Origin: Anaerolineales bacterium
GTDB taxonomy: Bacteria > Chloroflexota > Anaerolineae > Anaerolineales > Villigracilaceae
Direction of reading: 5' to 3'
NCBI GenBank assembly: GCA_016789305.1
Contig: JAEURJ010000003.1
Location: forward strand, 1-32,956
DNA length: 32,956 nt
This document shows, in pieces, positions 8,150-16,814 of this stretch (the stretch's first letter is position 1; each line of letters begins with the position of its first letter). The translations under genes were made by a program, and so were the position numbers. The notes under the pieces are model-generated. The model ran no database searches. It was given only the letters and a program-made list of their open reading frames with translations, and was not told the origin of the DNA.

Positions 8150-8663
8150 GATTCACCTCTATCTGGGATAACTGCCTGCGCAACTTCATCAATGAGCGAT
8201 ATAACACAACGCCGATGTTGCTTTCGCTGAGGCCGGTCAATTGCGCAATCGCGCGATTGGAAAGTTCGCTGCTGAACTTGAGGGCAATCACTTCGCGGCT
8301 GCGGTTATCCAACGTTTGAAGGGCGAGCAAAACACGCTCCTTTTCTTCAGCGCGGATGACAAGTTCTTCGAGCGGCACGTCGCTTTGTGGCAAATCATCA
8401 TCAAGTGGAAGCGTGCCTTTTTCAGACTTCCAATGATTGATGGAGATGTTGCGGGCGATGGCAAACAACCACGTTTGGATCTGCGCTTTGCGCGGGTCGA
8501 ATTGATCGATGTGCGATAAGGCGCGCTCAAAGACAGAAGCAGCTAGGTCGTTGGCGGTGTCAGCGTCCGCGCCGCGAAAGCGGAAGAAGCGAAAGACTGC
8601 CGGGTAGTAGCGATCAAAGGCTGATTCAAGGGACGCAGGTTTGGCGCGTTGGAAGAGATTCAA
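8139..8663 (-). CDS. ECF RNA polymerase sigma factor (module 2)
   Basis: The 174-residue protein has region 2 at about 12-80 (AFDRYYPAVFRFFRFRGADADTANDLAASVFERAL ... TWLFAIARN) and region 4 at about 115-165 (RAIAQLTGLSESNIGVVLYR). I take the TTG at 8663 as the start because GGAG lies 6-7 nt upstream and the length fits the family. Region 4 is closest to that of module 5 (GLSESNVGVILLR). It is coupled to the anti-sigma gene by an 11-nt overlap, and it starts about 67 nt after module 3 ends. Modules 3 and 2 may therefore be read as one transcript. Confidence 0.92.
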   Translation of the reverse strand: MNLFQRAKPASLESAFDRYYPAVFRFFRFRGADADTANDLAASVFERALSHIDQFDPRKAQIQTWLFAIARNISINHWKSEKGTLPLDDDLPQSDVPLEELVIRAEEKERVLLALQTLDNRSREVIALKFSSELSNRAIAQLTGLSESNIGVVLYRSLMKLRRQLSQIEVNHDR

Positions 8664-8730
8664 AATCGGCTCCGTTGCATGTCTATGATTTAATACAACG
8701 AAAGGAGAATTTCATTACACCCAGTTTTGG

Positions 8731-10224
8731 TTACGGCTGCCAGTCCAATGCCCACGATTTTTCATCATCCATAAATACAAACGTGAACGTGATTTGTACT
8801 TTGCCTATGAAAAACGAGTTGTACTCCACTCCAGATATCTCTACCGGTTCATCGGTGGGGCAAGCTGAACATCCGCCCCCGCTCTCGCCGCTGTTGACTG
8901 GCGGGATTCCCTGAATTTGAATATCTTTGATGCCAATCGAGGTATCGTAACTAAAAACGAAATCATATCGAACTGAGGCAGAAGACCAATATGGTTTTAC
9001 AAGGCGAATCGTTTTCAACTTTTTTGGAATACCGTTCACGTTAATAATTTGGTTGATTTGCCACTCATCGCCAATTTTGGGATTTTCTCCCATGTCGAAT
9101 TCAACCGAAACAGGAAGCGAAGCCCAATGTTGCTCGACCAGTTTGAAGGTCAGGGGCGCGGCGCTGATATCTGCCTTTTTGACTTGTCTGATCCAGATAT
9201 TTTCCGGTTTTGGTTCAAATTCTCCATTGTTCGGTCCATCGAGGAAGATGTTCTCTCCATTCGCATCGAACAATAATACATTGGGAGAATAATCGAAACC
9301 TAAGTTTGCCGGTGGATTGACCTCAAGGAAAAGAATGTATGTGTCGCCAGTGTCAATCACTTTCTGGATGGAAATCGGATTGACTTCGGGAGTTGCCATA
9401 ATGTTGGAAGCAGGCATGGCGGGAATTTCGGTTGGAATTGGCGAAGGCGCATATTCTGTAACTGGGAAGGCAGTCTGCGCGGTCATGCCTTTTGGCGCTG
9501 GGACAAAATGTAAATGGAACTCCCAATTCTCAGGAAGCGAACCGGCAGGGATGTCGCTGGTGACGCATGGAATTTTCAAAGTCACATCAGTGGCGTCAGC
9601 CAGGTTGATGGGTGTGGAGAATTTGGAAGTTCCGCGGACTCGGAAACTCCAGTGATCAAAGTCAATGCTGTCAATTGGCTCCATGCTCGCATTGCCATCG
9701 ATTTCAAAATTCAACGATGCGCCATCAGGAAAGATATAAGCCCAATCGCCTTTACAAGTGACGGTTGTGGTATCAGACATGGGCAGCACCAAATTGTTAG
9801 GAATATTTTTAGTGACAATGGTTGAATACAATTTATCCGAAGAGATGTACATTTCTTCAATGCTAATCGTGACACCGTCGCGTGTCTGTGAGACCGGCTC
9901 AGACAGTGTGAGCATTGCGACATTTTGGTCCACTATTCCATAGCCGGGGATATATCCCAATGAACGGCCGAGCACGTAAACGACTCCACTCAAAGCGAGC
10001 AGGATCAATAAGGCAATCAATATCGCCAGCACAGGGCGGGCGCGAAATGTGGTCATAAACGATTTCCTTTCACGGTTCTTTATTTCAGGTTGGGTTTGCT
10101 TCACCTTATGGCGTAACTCTAATTCCAATTGCGCGGTAAAATCTGCCGATGGTATTGGCGTAGTGTGATATTTCACCAGCGTTTCTTCAAGTTCCTTAGG
10201 GAGTTTGAGATTCAGTTCACTCAT
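8731..10224 (-). CDS. Membrane anti-sigma-like protein (module 3)
   Basis: The 497-residue protein has a cytoplasmic stretch of about 60 residues containing TPIPSADFTAQLELEL. One helix lies at about 64-85 (VLAILIALLILLALSGVVYV), followed by GRSLGYIPGYGIVDQ. The long ectodomain belongs to the same family as modules 1, 2 and 4 and finishes with KSWALDWQP. A CSACP cysteine pair near residue 450 within a Gly-rich loop is not seen in the others. GGGAGG precedes the ATG, which overlaps the sigma stop by 8 nt. Its role is inferred as sequestering sigma module 3 at the membrane. The signal is unknown. Confidence 0.83.
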   Translation of the reverse strand: MSELNLKLPKELEETLVKYHTTPIPSADFTAQLELELRHKVKQTQPEIKNRERKSFMTTFRARPVLAILIALLILLALSGVVYVLGRSLGYIPGYGIVDQNVAMLTLSEPVSQTRDGVTISIEEMYISSDKLYSTIVTKNIPNNLVLPMSDTTTVTCKGDWAYIFPDGASLNFEIDGNASMEPIDSIDFDHWSFRVRGTSKFSTPINLADATDVTLKIPCVTSDIPAGSLPENWEFHLHFVPAPKGMTAQTAFPVTEYAPSPIPTEIPAMPASNIMATPEVNPISIQKVIDTGDTYILFLEVNPPANLGFDYSPNVLLFDANGENIFLDGPNNGEFEPKPENIWIRQVKKADISAAPLTFKLVEQHWASLPVSVEFDMGENPKIGDEWQINQIINVNGIPKKLKTIRLVKPYWSSASVRYDFVFSYDTSIGIKDIQIQGIPPVNSGESGGGCSACPTDEPVEISGVEYNSFFIGKVQITFTFVFMDDEKSWALDWQP

Positions 10225-10777
10225 TGCCGGCCTCCCATTGCCCGCGCAGCCAGTCCAGCACGCGGTACAAAGACATCTTCACTGCCGCTTCGCTTTTGCC
10301 CAGCACGACTGCCATATCGGAAAAACTGAGTTCGGCGGAGAAGCGCAGTTGCAGTAACTCGCGTTTTTCTTCATCCAACACAGATAGCAATTGCTTCAAA
10401 TGCTCCATGTTTTCGCGATCTTCTGACCTGTCAGAAATGCCAAACAGTTCATCAGGGATTTCGTCCAGTAGATACATCTTGCCATTGCGGTAATGGTCTG
10501 CCAATCGGCGTCGAGCAATAGTAAACAACCATGCCGCAAAGGAACTGCGTTCGTGGTAATGGGGCAGGTTGTCAAGCGCATCGAGGAACACTTGTGATGT
10601 AAGATCTTCGGATAGGGCAATGTTCCCACCCGTCCGTCTGAAAAGGAAGCGATAGATGGAATTCAAATAGCGGCGGTAGAGCTCTGCGAAGGCATCAGCA
10701 TCTCCGATGCGGCTGCCTTCGCAGAGCACCCCATCGCTGAAGGATGTGTGGTTTACGCAAACCTGTTTAGAATTCAT
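10217..10777 (-). CDS. ECF RNA polymerase sigma factor (module 3)
   Basis: The 186-residue protein has region 2 at about 28-98 (AFAELYRRYLNSIYRFLFRRTGGNIALSEDLTSQVFLDAL ... AAWLFTIARRRLADHYR) and region 4 at about 130-180 (FSDMAVVLGKSEAAVKMSLYRV). The N-terminus contains two cysteines (KQVCVNHTSFSDGVLCEGS) absent from the other sigma factors here. No good ribosome-binding site is seen before the ATG, so the true start could lie a few codons later. A terminator-like hairpin is immediately upstream, so its own promoter must overlap that region or it depends on readthrough. Confidence 0.92.
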   Translation of the reverse strand: MNSKQVCVNHTSFSDGVLCEGSRIGDADAFAELYRRYLNSIYRFLFRRTGGNIALSEDLTSQVFLDALDNLPHYHERSSFAAWLFTIARRRLADHYRNGKMYLLDEIPDELFGISDRSEDRENMEHLKQLLSVLDEEKRELLQLRFSAELSFSDMAVVLGKSEAAVKMSLYRVLDWLRGQWEAGNE

Positions 10778-10801
10778 GCATTACTGTTATCGGGAAAAAG
10801 G

Positions 10802-10837
10802 AAAAAAAGTAACACCGGCAGGGATAATTTCCTGCCG
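10802..10837 (-). terminator. Rho-independent terminator or attenuator before sigma module 3
   Basis: On the minus strand, CGGCAGG and CCTGCCG (10831-10837 and 10816-10822) form a 7-bp GC-rich stem with an 8-nt loop. A T-rich tract, TTACTTTTTTTCC, follows. It ends transcription of the propeller gene at 10961-12260. It lies only 25-60 nt before the sigma ATG, so control of the sigma gene by attenuation is possible. Confidence 0.7.
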
Positions 10838-10960
10838 TGCCATCAAGACCGCGGACGGTGGGTAAAAACGCAAAGAAGTCGTCAGGTTTTCCTTGCGTGT
10901 CGTGAAACAAATCGTTGGCAACAAGCAGGCTTGCTCTTTCACGCAGTCCTTGGCAAAGGA

Positions 10961-12260
10961 TTACTCGCGCCAGGAGAACCAATTTATCCCTTCGTCTTTT
11001 GCCATTCCTTTGACCTCAATTGAAAAAGATTGCCCTGTTTCAAGCGAAACTGCTATAAAAACGCTGTTTACCATCATATTCATCCAGCAACAAGAATTTG
11101 TTGTCACTAGAAATTTGGATATTCCACAAAGAGTCGCTTGCTTCGTACACTTTGTGGGAAATTTCAACTGTCTCCTTTGTTAAACCAGCCCCTTCCCTTG
11201 CGGCAACATACACCTGTTGCTGGTTTGCGAAAGCAATCATGGAACCATCCGGTGACCAGACGGCTGGGAAAATGCTTGAACCAAAGTCAATGAAAGAGCC
11301 AAGGGAGCGTGCCTCAGTTCCATCCAGAGCTATGACATCCAAATGCTGGGCAGATGAACCGCCCAATTCATTGTTGAAGTCGGCTACAAGTAATTCCCCT
11401 CCATCTGGCGCAAGAGTGTAATATGCCAAACGGTCTGTCACGAAAAGATTTTTTGTATTGCCATCCAGAGCCAGTGTTTCAAAACGTGATGTGCCGTAAC
11501 CTGTGGACGGATTAATATCCTGTAGTTCTTGCAGCAGAATACTGTCGCCGACCCAGCCTAGAATATTTGCGTATATATCGCTTAAATGTCTCAGCCCAGA
11601 GCCATCAGGGTGGATGATGTAAATACCGTTATCTGGGCTTAAAGGCTGAAATGCCCAAGGATCATCACCGACTTCGAATGCGATCCATTGTCCGTCGGGC
11701 GACCAGTGTGGGCTGGAGAAAAATTTTCGTTCCGCGCGGTACACTTCGCTCCATTCATCTTTCTGCGTGTCGAATATAAATAATGTAGATGGTGAAACAT
11801 TGAATTCTGACGGGGATTGAGTTTTGAACTTTTCCAATTCCTGCGTGGTTTTTTTAGCAGATAGTTCATCTTCTGGATGCGCTACCAATAGTCCATACCT
11901 GCCATCAGGTGACCAGGCAATTCCAGTGCCATCGTTCCAAACATCTTTTACATTAAATGGAGTTAAGAGAATTTCTGCTTCGGGGCATTCCATCAAGCCA
12001 ACAATGCAAGATCCCGGCAGCCATGCCAAACGATACGATGTTTCGTCGCTTCCCGATAGTGCGGCGATGGAGAGATACACCTCACCATAAGGATCGCGTG
12101 CCTCGCCTGGAGTTGAACCAACTCCAGGCAAAGGTATCAACGTTGGGGATGGAGCTGAAACGGATGATTTGACATTCGTATCTAGCGCGCTGGTGGGAAA
12201 AAAGTAATTCCCAATCAAAAGGGCAGCAGCGGCTAAAAATGGGTAGACAATTTTTTTCAT
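10961..12260 (-). CDS. Free-standing TolB-like beta-propeller protein, frame-broken near 11057-11061
   Basis: An N-terminal hydrophobic segment (YPFLAAAALLIGNYFF) serves as a signal or anchor. A Ser/Pro-rich spacer and repeated PD40-type blades follow: WSPDGRYGLL, WSPDGQWIAF, IIHPDGSGLRHLSD, LAPDGGELLV and WSPDGSMIAF. The continuous frame stops at 11040 after KQRFYSSFA. Removing one base from the A5 run at 11057-11061 joins it to KQRFIAVSLETGQSFSIEV and a stop at 10961, giving 432 residues. Propellers of this type bind proteins or ligands outside the membrane. It follows the anti-sigma of module 4, but carries a promoter copy matching that of module 1. That makes it a likely target or signal partner, which is inference. 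Confidence 0.8.
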
Positions 12261-12326
12261 GGTCGCTCCTATTTATTTTCAGGCAAGACAATGATCATTA
12301 CAGGAGAAATACACGCATGTCTTTTT

Positions 12327-12382
12327 GTTTGTGAATTCACACTATTTATACAAATAGCAACGTCGAATGGTTGGGAAGAAGA
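12327..12382 (-). promoter_or_regulatory. Second copy of the shared promoter block, upstream of the free propeller gene
   Basis: Bases 12327-12355 are identical to 6483-6511 and include the 12-bp palindrome TGTGAATTCACA (12330-12341). Farther upstream CCCAACC and GTATAAA recur with the same spacing. It ends about 67 nt before the ATG at 12260, which has its own AGGAG site. The two copies suggest control by the same regulator, perhaps the sigma factor of module 1. Confidence 0.6.
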
Positions 12383-12447
12383 GATGTGAAAGTAAGAGAG
12401 GAGCAGACTGAATGTTGCCTGTGCTTAAAAACTTCCAGTTTGCAAAA

Positions 12448-13983
12448 CTATGGCTGCCAATCGATCGCCCAATCTTTTGTTTCGTCAATGAGATATAGAT
12501 CGGAAAGGATCACATTTAACTTCCCGCTTGGCAAGGATTCGGAATAATATTCATAGAAATCCCAGGTACTGCCGCTCTTTCCAGGAAGCAGAATAGGAAA
12601 CAATAGATGATCAGTCGATGGGTAGCCTTCAATTCTTGCAGAAAGACCGCTAATGGTGCTGTCGTCCGATTCAAAAGAGAAGATGTAGCCTGTCCTTACC
12701 GGGTCGGCGAAAATTCTCGTAAGTCGAATTGCACGCCCCGCAAACTGAATTTCTGTGTTCAAGTTCCATTCCTGAAGCGGCTGTGGATTTGCTCCCGCGT
12801 TGAATTCGAACGCGTAAGTCTCTTGCGAATTCGCTGAAATGGCATAGCGGGCAGTTTGGGTGATGTGAAGAGGCGGCGCAAACTCCGGAATGATGATTGC
12901 CCATACGAGTTTATGAGGACTGTCCGAAATGGGCAGGTCTATATCGTTTGGAATTTGCCAATAAACTGTCTGTCCATTGTTGTCAACCAAGTCCAAACTG
13001 ACCCAATCAATTCGCCAATCACCATGTTCGGATGGCGGAGGCGGGGTGAGTTCCCCGAAGAGAATATAACTTTGGCGATAGGCATCTCCAAATTGAAGGC
13101 TGTTATCGCCTGCGTCAATATACATGGTAACTTTGAGCGGAGCAACCGTTTGTATATCAGGTAATGGTGTTGATGTATTGGCTGGCGTCGCTGTGGCAGT
13201 AGGAGACGCCTCCTCAATAACTGGCATCATGGTCAATGCCGCATCTGGCGAGACGGGCACAAAGTGCAGCAGCAGCTCCCAATTTTCAGGGAGAATCCCT
13301 GGCGACAAAGAACCATTGATACAAGGAATAAAAAGAGTTGCATTTATGGTGCCCAAAGGAATGGAACTGTACTTATTGGCGCTTTCAAATCCATTATCCA
13401 AAGGATTCGAAGAAATGCCTTCGCTTGGCTTTATGGATTCACCGTTCGGTAAATGTAACTCTTCCTGCATCATACAAGTGTTCAACGGCTCAAGAAAGGA
13501 AAATTTATCTGGAGTCAGCCCTTCGACTTTATATGTCAAAGAGATATTTCCAGCATTCATCAAGGCTTTCTCAACTGTGACCGTGACGCCTTCCCGCGTC
13601 TGAGAGACAGGTTCCTCCAACATGAAGAATTGGGTGTTTGCATCCACCACGCCCAAGCCGGGGATATACCCAAATAATCGTTGAAGGGCATTTACCACGT
13701 CTGGCGAAGACAAGGCGAACCCCATCAATGCCGCGAGAATGAGCAGGATGATCCCCAAAACGAGGCGCGGGGATGAGAAGAATGGTTCACGTTTCATGTT
13801 GGTTTCCTTTTCCGGTCGAAAAGGTTTGGACGCAGAATCAGGATGAAGGTCCGTTTTGAGCGTTTTTCCTTCGGCAATGAACTTGAGGCGCAAGGCATCC
13901 ATCTTTTCGGCTGCGGGTTCCGGCACGTCCATTGCCTTCCGCACCTGGGTTTCAAATTCGGGCGGATACTGTTGTTCAGGCAT
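12448..13983 (-). CDS. Membrane anti-sigma-like protein (module 4)
   Basis: The 511-residue protein is counted from the ATG at 13983, chosen because GGAGG lies 6 nt upstream and the ATG overlaps the sigma stop by 8 nt. The cytoplasmic part of about 70 residues contains VPEPAAEKMDALRLKFI. One helix lies at about 73-92, followed by LFGYIPGLGVVDAN. The ectodomain is of the same family as modules 1-3, with a Thr/Pro linker (SPTATATPANTSTPLP) between its two parts, and ends in KDWAIDWQP. Its transmembrane section has diverged from the near-identical ones of modules 1-3, so this is an older branch. The inferred role is control of sigma module 4. Confidence 0.83.
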   Translation of the reverse strand: MPEQQYPPEFETQVRKAMDVPEPAAEKMDALRLKFIAEGKTLKTDLHPDSASKPFRPEKETNMKREPFFSSPRLVLGIILLILAALMGFALSSPDVVNALQRLFGYIPGLGVVDANTQFFMLEEPVSQTREGVTVTVEKALMNAGNISLTYKVEGLTPDKFSFLEPLNTCMMQEELHLPNGESIKPSEGISSNPLDNGFESANKYSSIPLGTINATLFIPCINGSLSPGILPENWELLLHFVPVSPDAALTMMPVIEEASPTATATPANTSTPLPDIQTVAPLKVTMYIDAGDNSLQFGDAYRQSYILFGELTPPPPSEHGDWRIDWVSLDLVDNNGQTVYWQIPNDIDLPISDSPHKLVWAIIIPEFAPPLHITQTARYAISANSQETYAFEFNAGANPQPLQEWNLNTEIQFAGRAIRLTRIFADPVRTGYIFSFESDDSTISGLSARIEGYPSTDHLLFPILLPGKSGSTWDFYEYYSESLPSGKLNVILSDLYLIDETKDWAIDWQP

Positions 13984-14545
13984 GGTCAACCTCCATCCGT
14001 TCATACAGTTTGTTCAGGATGCGGTTGAGCGATTTCCGCACAGCGTCTTCTTTGCGCCCCAGGGATTGGGCAATTTCAAGGTAGGTAAGAGCGCCGACGA
14101 AACGCAGCCTTATTAATTCCTGTTCGTCATCGCTAAGAGACTGGATATGGAATTTCAACGCCTCGACAGTCTGCCGTTGAATGATATTTTCCAGCGACTG
14201 ATCCGATACAACACCATCGGCATCCGCTTCCTGCCGGACCCGTGAGTGGGCGCGGCGGAAAAAATCCATTGACTTGCTGTGAGCGATTTGAAAGACCCAC
14301 GCCGTGAACTGACCGCGATGCTGATAGCGGGGCAGCGCTTCGATGATGCTCATGAAGGTCTGCGCGGTGAGGTCATCGGCATCCTCGGCGTTTTCCACAC
14401 GGCTGAAAAAGTAGCGATAGACCCGTCGTGAGTAGAAATCATAGATGGCTGCCAGAGCCGTTTCATCGCCTTTCATTGCGTTGAGGATGAGCGTGTCGTC
14501 CAAAGCGGGCGGCGCTTCCTCTCGACCCATGTTTAGATTTGACAT
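13976..14545 (-). CDS. ECF RNA polymerase sigma factor (module 4)
   Basis: The 189-residue protein has region 2 at about 32-105 (AAIYDFYSRRVYRYFFSRVENAEDADDLTAQTFMSII ... AWVFQIAHSKSMDFFRR) and region 4 at about 135-185 (YLEIAQSLGRKEDAVRKSLNRI). AAAGGG precedes the ATG. Its first ~30 codons and leader are present as a decayed second copy at 16815-16912. The gene follows the small membrane protein at 14622 by 76 nt and is coupled to its anti-sigma gene. Confidence 0.93.
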   Translation of the reverse strand: MSNLNMGREEAPPALDDTLILNAMKGDETALAAIYDFYSRRVYRYFFSRVENAEDADDLTAQTFMSIIEALPRYQHRGQFTAWVFQIAHSKSMDFFRRAHSRVRQEADADGVVSDQSLENIIQRQTVEALKFHIQSLSDDEQELIRLRFVGALTYLEIAQSLGRKEDAVRKSLNRILNKLYERMEVDHA

Positions 14546-14621
14546 TCATTACCCTTTGCAAAGGAAAGTCTACATGTTTAAACGCACAAACTCGAAAAGG
14601 CGGAACATTTTCCCAATACCT

Positions 14622-14987
14622 TTACCCCTTTTTTGTAGCAAGCAAAAAGATCACGATCAAGTTGATGATTGTTCCAAACGGCAAATACCAAAGACCCAGA
14701 ACCGCCATCGTTAACAGGCTCAACCGTGCCCATCGAAATTTCATGACAAAAAAGACGCCCATACAGATCATCGAAAACCCATACGCTACAAACGCCAGCT
14801 TCATAAACATGGAGCGTGGTTCTATACCAACCAAGCTGACAATTGAAGCCCAAGAACCCAATTGCCCTGAGTAGCTGCCAGCGGACGGGGTTAGGTAATC
14901 GCCATAGATCAACGCCCTGCTTCCGTCGAAAATCATATAGGATGCAATGATTAATACCAGCAAGAATATCCATCTTTCGCGAGTCAT
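14622..14987 (-). CDS. Small membrane protein with about four transmembrane helices
   Basis: The 121-residue protein is mostly hydrophobic, with helices at about 5-25, 42-55, 62-82 and 88-117, and a basic end (LLATKKG). AAGGAG lies 9 nt before the ATG. No family was recognised. It is the first gene before sigma module 4, in the same direction. It could belong to that transcript or be unrelated. Confidence 0.75.
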   Translation of the reverse strand: MTRERWIFLLVLIIASYMIFDGSRALIYGDYLTPSAGSYSGQLGSWASIVSLVGIEPRSMFMKLAFVAYGFSMICMGVFFVMKFRWARLSLLTMAVLGLWYLPFGTIINLIVIFLLATKKG

Positions 14988-15047
14988 TTCATATTTCTCC
15001 TTTTGTCTGTTGCGTTTATTGGTACCATCTCAACAACTAGGGGCAGT

Positions 15048-15082
15048 CAGACATCCAAAGTCTTTATGACTTTGGATGTCTG
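15048..15082. repeat. 15-bp perfect inverted repeat with 5-nt loop
   Basis: CAGACATCCAAAGTC (15048-15062) and GACTTTGGATGTCTG (15068-15082) are exact reverse complements separated by TTTAT. It lies between module 5 and the small membrane gene. On either strand it makes a very stable hairpin but no U-tract follows, so it is not a classic intrinsic terminator. It may be a transcript-end or stability hairpin, or a protein-binding palindrome. Confidence 0.8.
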
Positions 15083-15133
15083 AGGTATTTCCCAAATATT
15101 GAGAAGATGTATTTGGCAGGTATTGATTGTGTC

Positions 15134-16105
15134 TTACTTCAGCGACTCGGCGATTTTGACCATTTCATCCTGATTCAGCTTAGAAGCAGTCATCATAAAG
15201 AAGAAGCCGTCTTCCTCCCACATGAGATAGCTCACCGGAATGTCTTTTCCATTCGCATCCACCCACACCCCCATTATGGCGTCCTTTACAAAGACCGCGT
15301 CTTTTCCACGGACTTTGATCTGTGTCACATCAACTTCTCCAACATTGAAAGGAATTTGACCCTGTTGGTTGAATGTGTGTTGATCAATTTGTAAGTCTGC
15401 ACCATCAACCGATGTATATGCCATACTGGAGCTAATGTATTCGGCTCCGATAAAAATAATATTATTATTAGGTGCATTAATAAGTGTGAAGCCTTCTGGA
15501 ACATATGTTGGCGTCAATGCCTTGAAATTAAACTGCTCCAGCGCCTCTTCTGCCGTTATGATTCGTACATCGGGGTCAGGGGGGACAGGTGTTGGTTCAT
15601 TGGAAGCATATCCATTTCCAGGATTTTGAGTTAGGTCAACAACTGCAGACGATTGATTTGTGACACTCCCTGGCAAGGGCGTCGGATTAAAGCCTGCAGG
15701 GGTAGGGGGATTTTGCGGGAGATTCTGAGGAATGACGTTGAATGGTCCCACCTTGTTCAAAATATCCTGTGCCAGCACGCGTACAGGTGGGAGGGTGACT
15801 ATTATCACCAAAATGGCAACGATCGCGCCGGTGTATGCAAATAGTTTCAGGGGTTTATTCATGTGATATTTTTCCTTTTCATTTGAATCCCATGCACCCT
15901 TTTCAGAGATGTGAGTAATTAAATTTTCTCTGAGAGTTTTTTGGATTCGGCTTTCGTGGCTCACATCTTGTTGGGCAAGCAGACGCGCTACATCCAAATC
16001 CTTACGATAATCATCTTCGAGATTAAGGTTATTAGGCAGAGAATGCCCCTCCAGCAAGCGATCAATATCTTTTTCAAGTCGTTTTGCAAACGCTACCTTA
16101 TCCAT
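15134..16105 (-). CDS. Membrane anti-sigma-like protein of DUF4367 type (module 5)
   Basis: The 323-residue protein is counted from the ATG at 16105, which has GGAGG 6 nt upstream and overlaps the sigma stop by 8 nt. A cytoplasmic helical part of about 85 residues is followed by one helix (about 88-106) and LPPVRVLAQDI. A Pro/Asn-rich linker then leads to a C-terminal domain of about 130 residues with TYVPEGFTLI, YLMWEEDGFFFMMTAS and MVKIAESLK, as in DUF4367 domains of anti-sigma proteins. It lacks the GYIPG motif and terminal W-x-P motif of modules 1-4, so it is a separate family that converged on the same gene arrangement. It should control sigma module 5. Confidence 0.82.
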   Translation of the reverse strand: MDKVAFAKRLEKDIDRLLEGHSLPNNLNLEDDYRKDLDVARLLAQQDVSHESRIQKTLRENLITHISEKGAWDSNEKEKYHMNKPLKLFAYTGAIVAILVIIVTLPPVRVLAQDILNKVGPFNVIPQNLPQNPPTPAGFNPTPLPGSVTNQSSAVVDLTQNPGNGYASNEPTPVPPDPDVRIITAEEALEQFNFKALTPTYVPEGFTLINAPNNNIIFIGAEYISSSMAYTSVDGADLQIDQHTFNQQGQIPFNVGEVDVTQIKVRGKDAVFVKDAIMGVWVDANGKDIPVSYLMWEEDGFFFMMTASKLNQDEMVKIAESLK

Positions 16106-16670
16106 GAGAATCCTCCATGTCATTTAGTAATTTCCGTAACTGACGCAGTGCCCGGAGCAGGATAACGCCAACGTTGCTTTCGCTCAATCCAATCATGTTT
16201 GCAATCTCTTTGTTTCCTAATTTTGAGGTGAACTTTAGGGCGATGATGTCCTGTTCGCGCGGTGGAAGTTGATGAACTGCCCATAAAAGGATTGCGCTCG
16301 TATCCTTGTTTTCGACAGCTTCATCGGGAAGTGGATCGGAAGAGCCTTGCGAAGAGAGTGCCTCCAGCGAAAACCAGGGGTGACGTCTCGTGGAACGGTA
16401 ATGATCTCTGATAGTGTTTCTGGCAATCGCAAACAGCCACGCGCCAAACGGCGCTATCTTCGGGCGATAGGAGCCAATTTTTGATAGCGTGCGTTCAAAT
16501 ACCTGTGATGTGATTTCATCTGCGATGTCCACATCTTGAACGCGGTACCGTACATAGTTATAGACTCTGGGAAAATAATGATCGTACATGGCGGCAAATG
16601 CAGACGGTTCAATAGCCGCGCGGGAGAGCATTGCAGATTCATTTGTCATTGCGGAAGGTGTATTGTCCAA
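16098..16670 (-). CDS. ECF RNA polymerase sigma factor (module 5)
   Basis: The 190-residue protein has region 2 (AFAAMYDHYFPRVYNYVRYRVQDVDIADEITSQVFERTL ... AWLFAIARNTIRDHYR) and region 4 (NKEIANMIGLSESNVGVILLRAL), closest to module 2. The frame is open up to 16943, but I choose the TTG at 16670 because AAGGAG lies 5-7 nt upstream and the resulting length fits the family. The extra upstream codons include the decayed copy of another sigma gene's 5' end, which argues against a longer protein. The ATG at 16650 is another possible start. Confidence 0.9.
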   Translation of the reverse strand: MDNTPSAMTNESAMLSRAAIEPSAFAAMYDHYFPRVYNYVRYRVQDVDIADEITSQVFERTLSKIGSYRPKIAPFGAWLFAIARNTIRDHYRSTRRHPWFSLEALSSQGSSDPLPDEAVENKDTSAILLWAVHQLPPREQDIIALKFTSKLGNKEIANMIGLSESNVGVILLRALRQLRKLLNDMEDSHG

Positions 16671-16814
16671 TTTATCTCCTTGTTGGTGTGACATCTCCGG
16701 ATTTGTCCATAAGTAAGTACGCCGAGAATTCATATCCATTACAACCAGCAGCTTTCGATGAAACTCTGGGATACCTACTTGATCTGGGTGTCGTATTGGA
16801 GATTCAAAAAGGAC

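Noticed and set aside
14578..14973. 131-codon minus-strand frame
   Set aside because: It is out of frame with the small membrane protein, which has AAGGAG and clear hydrophobic helices; this frame has neither.
15040..15050. CTGCCCCTAG word shared between 15040 and 16957
   Set aside because: Ten bases with no extended similarity on either side; likely chance.
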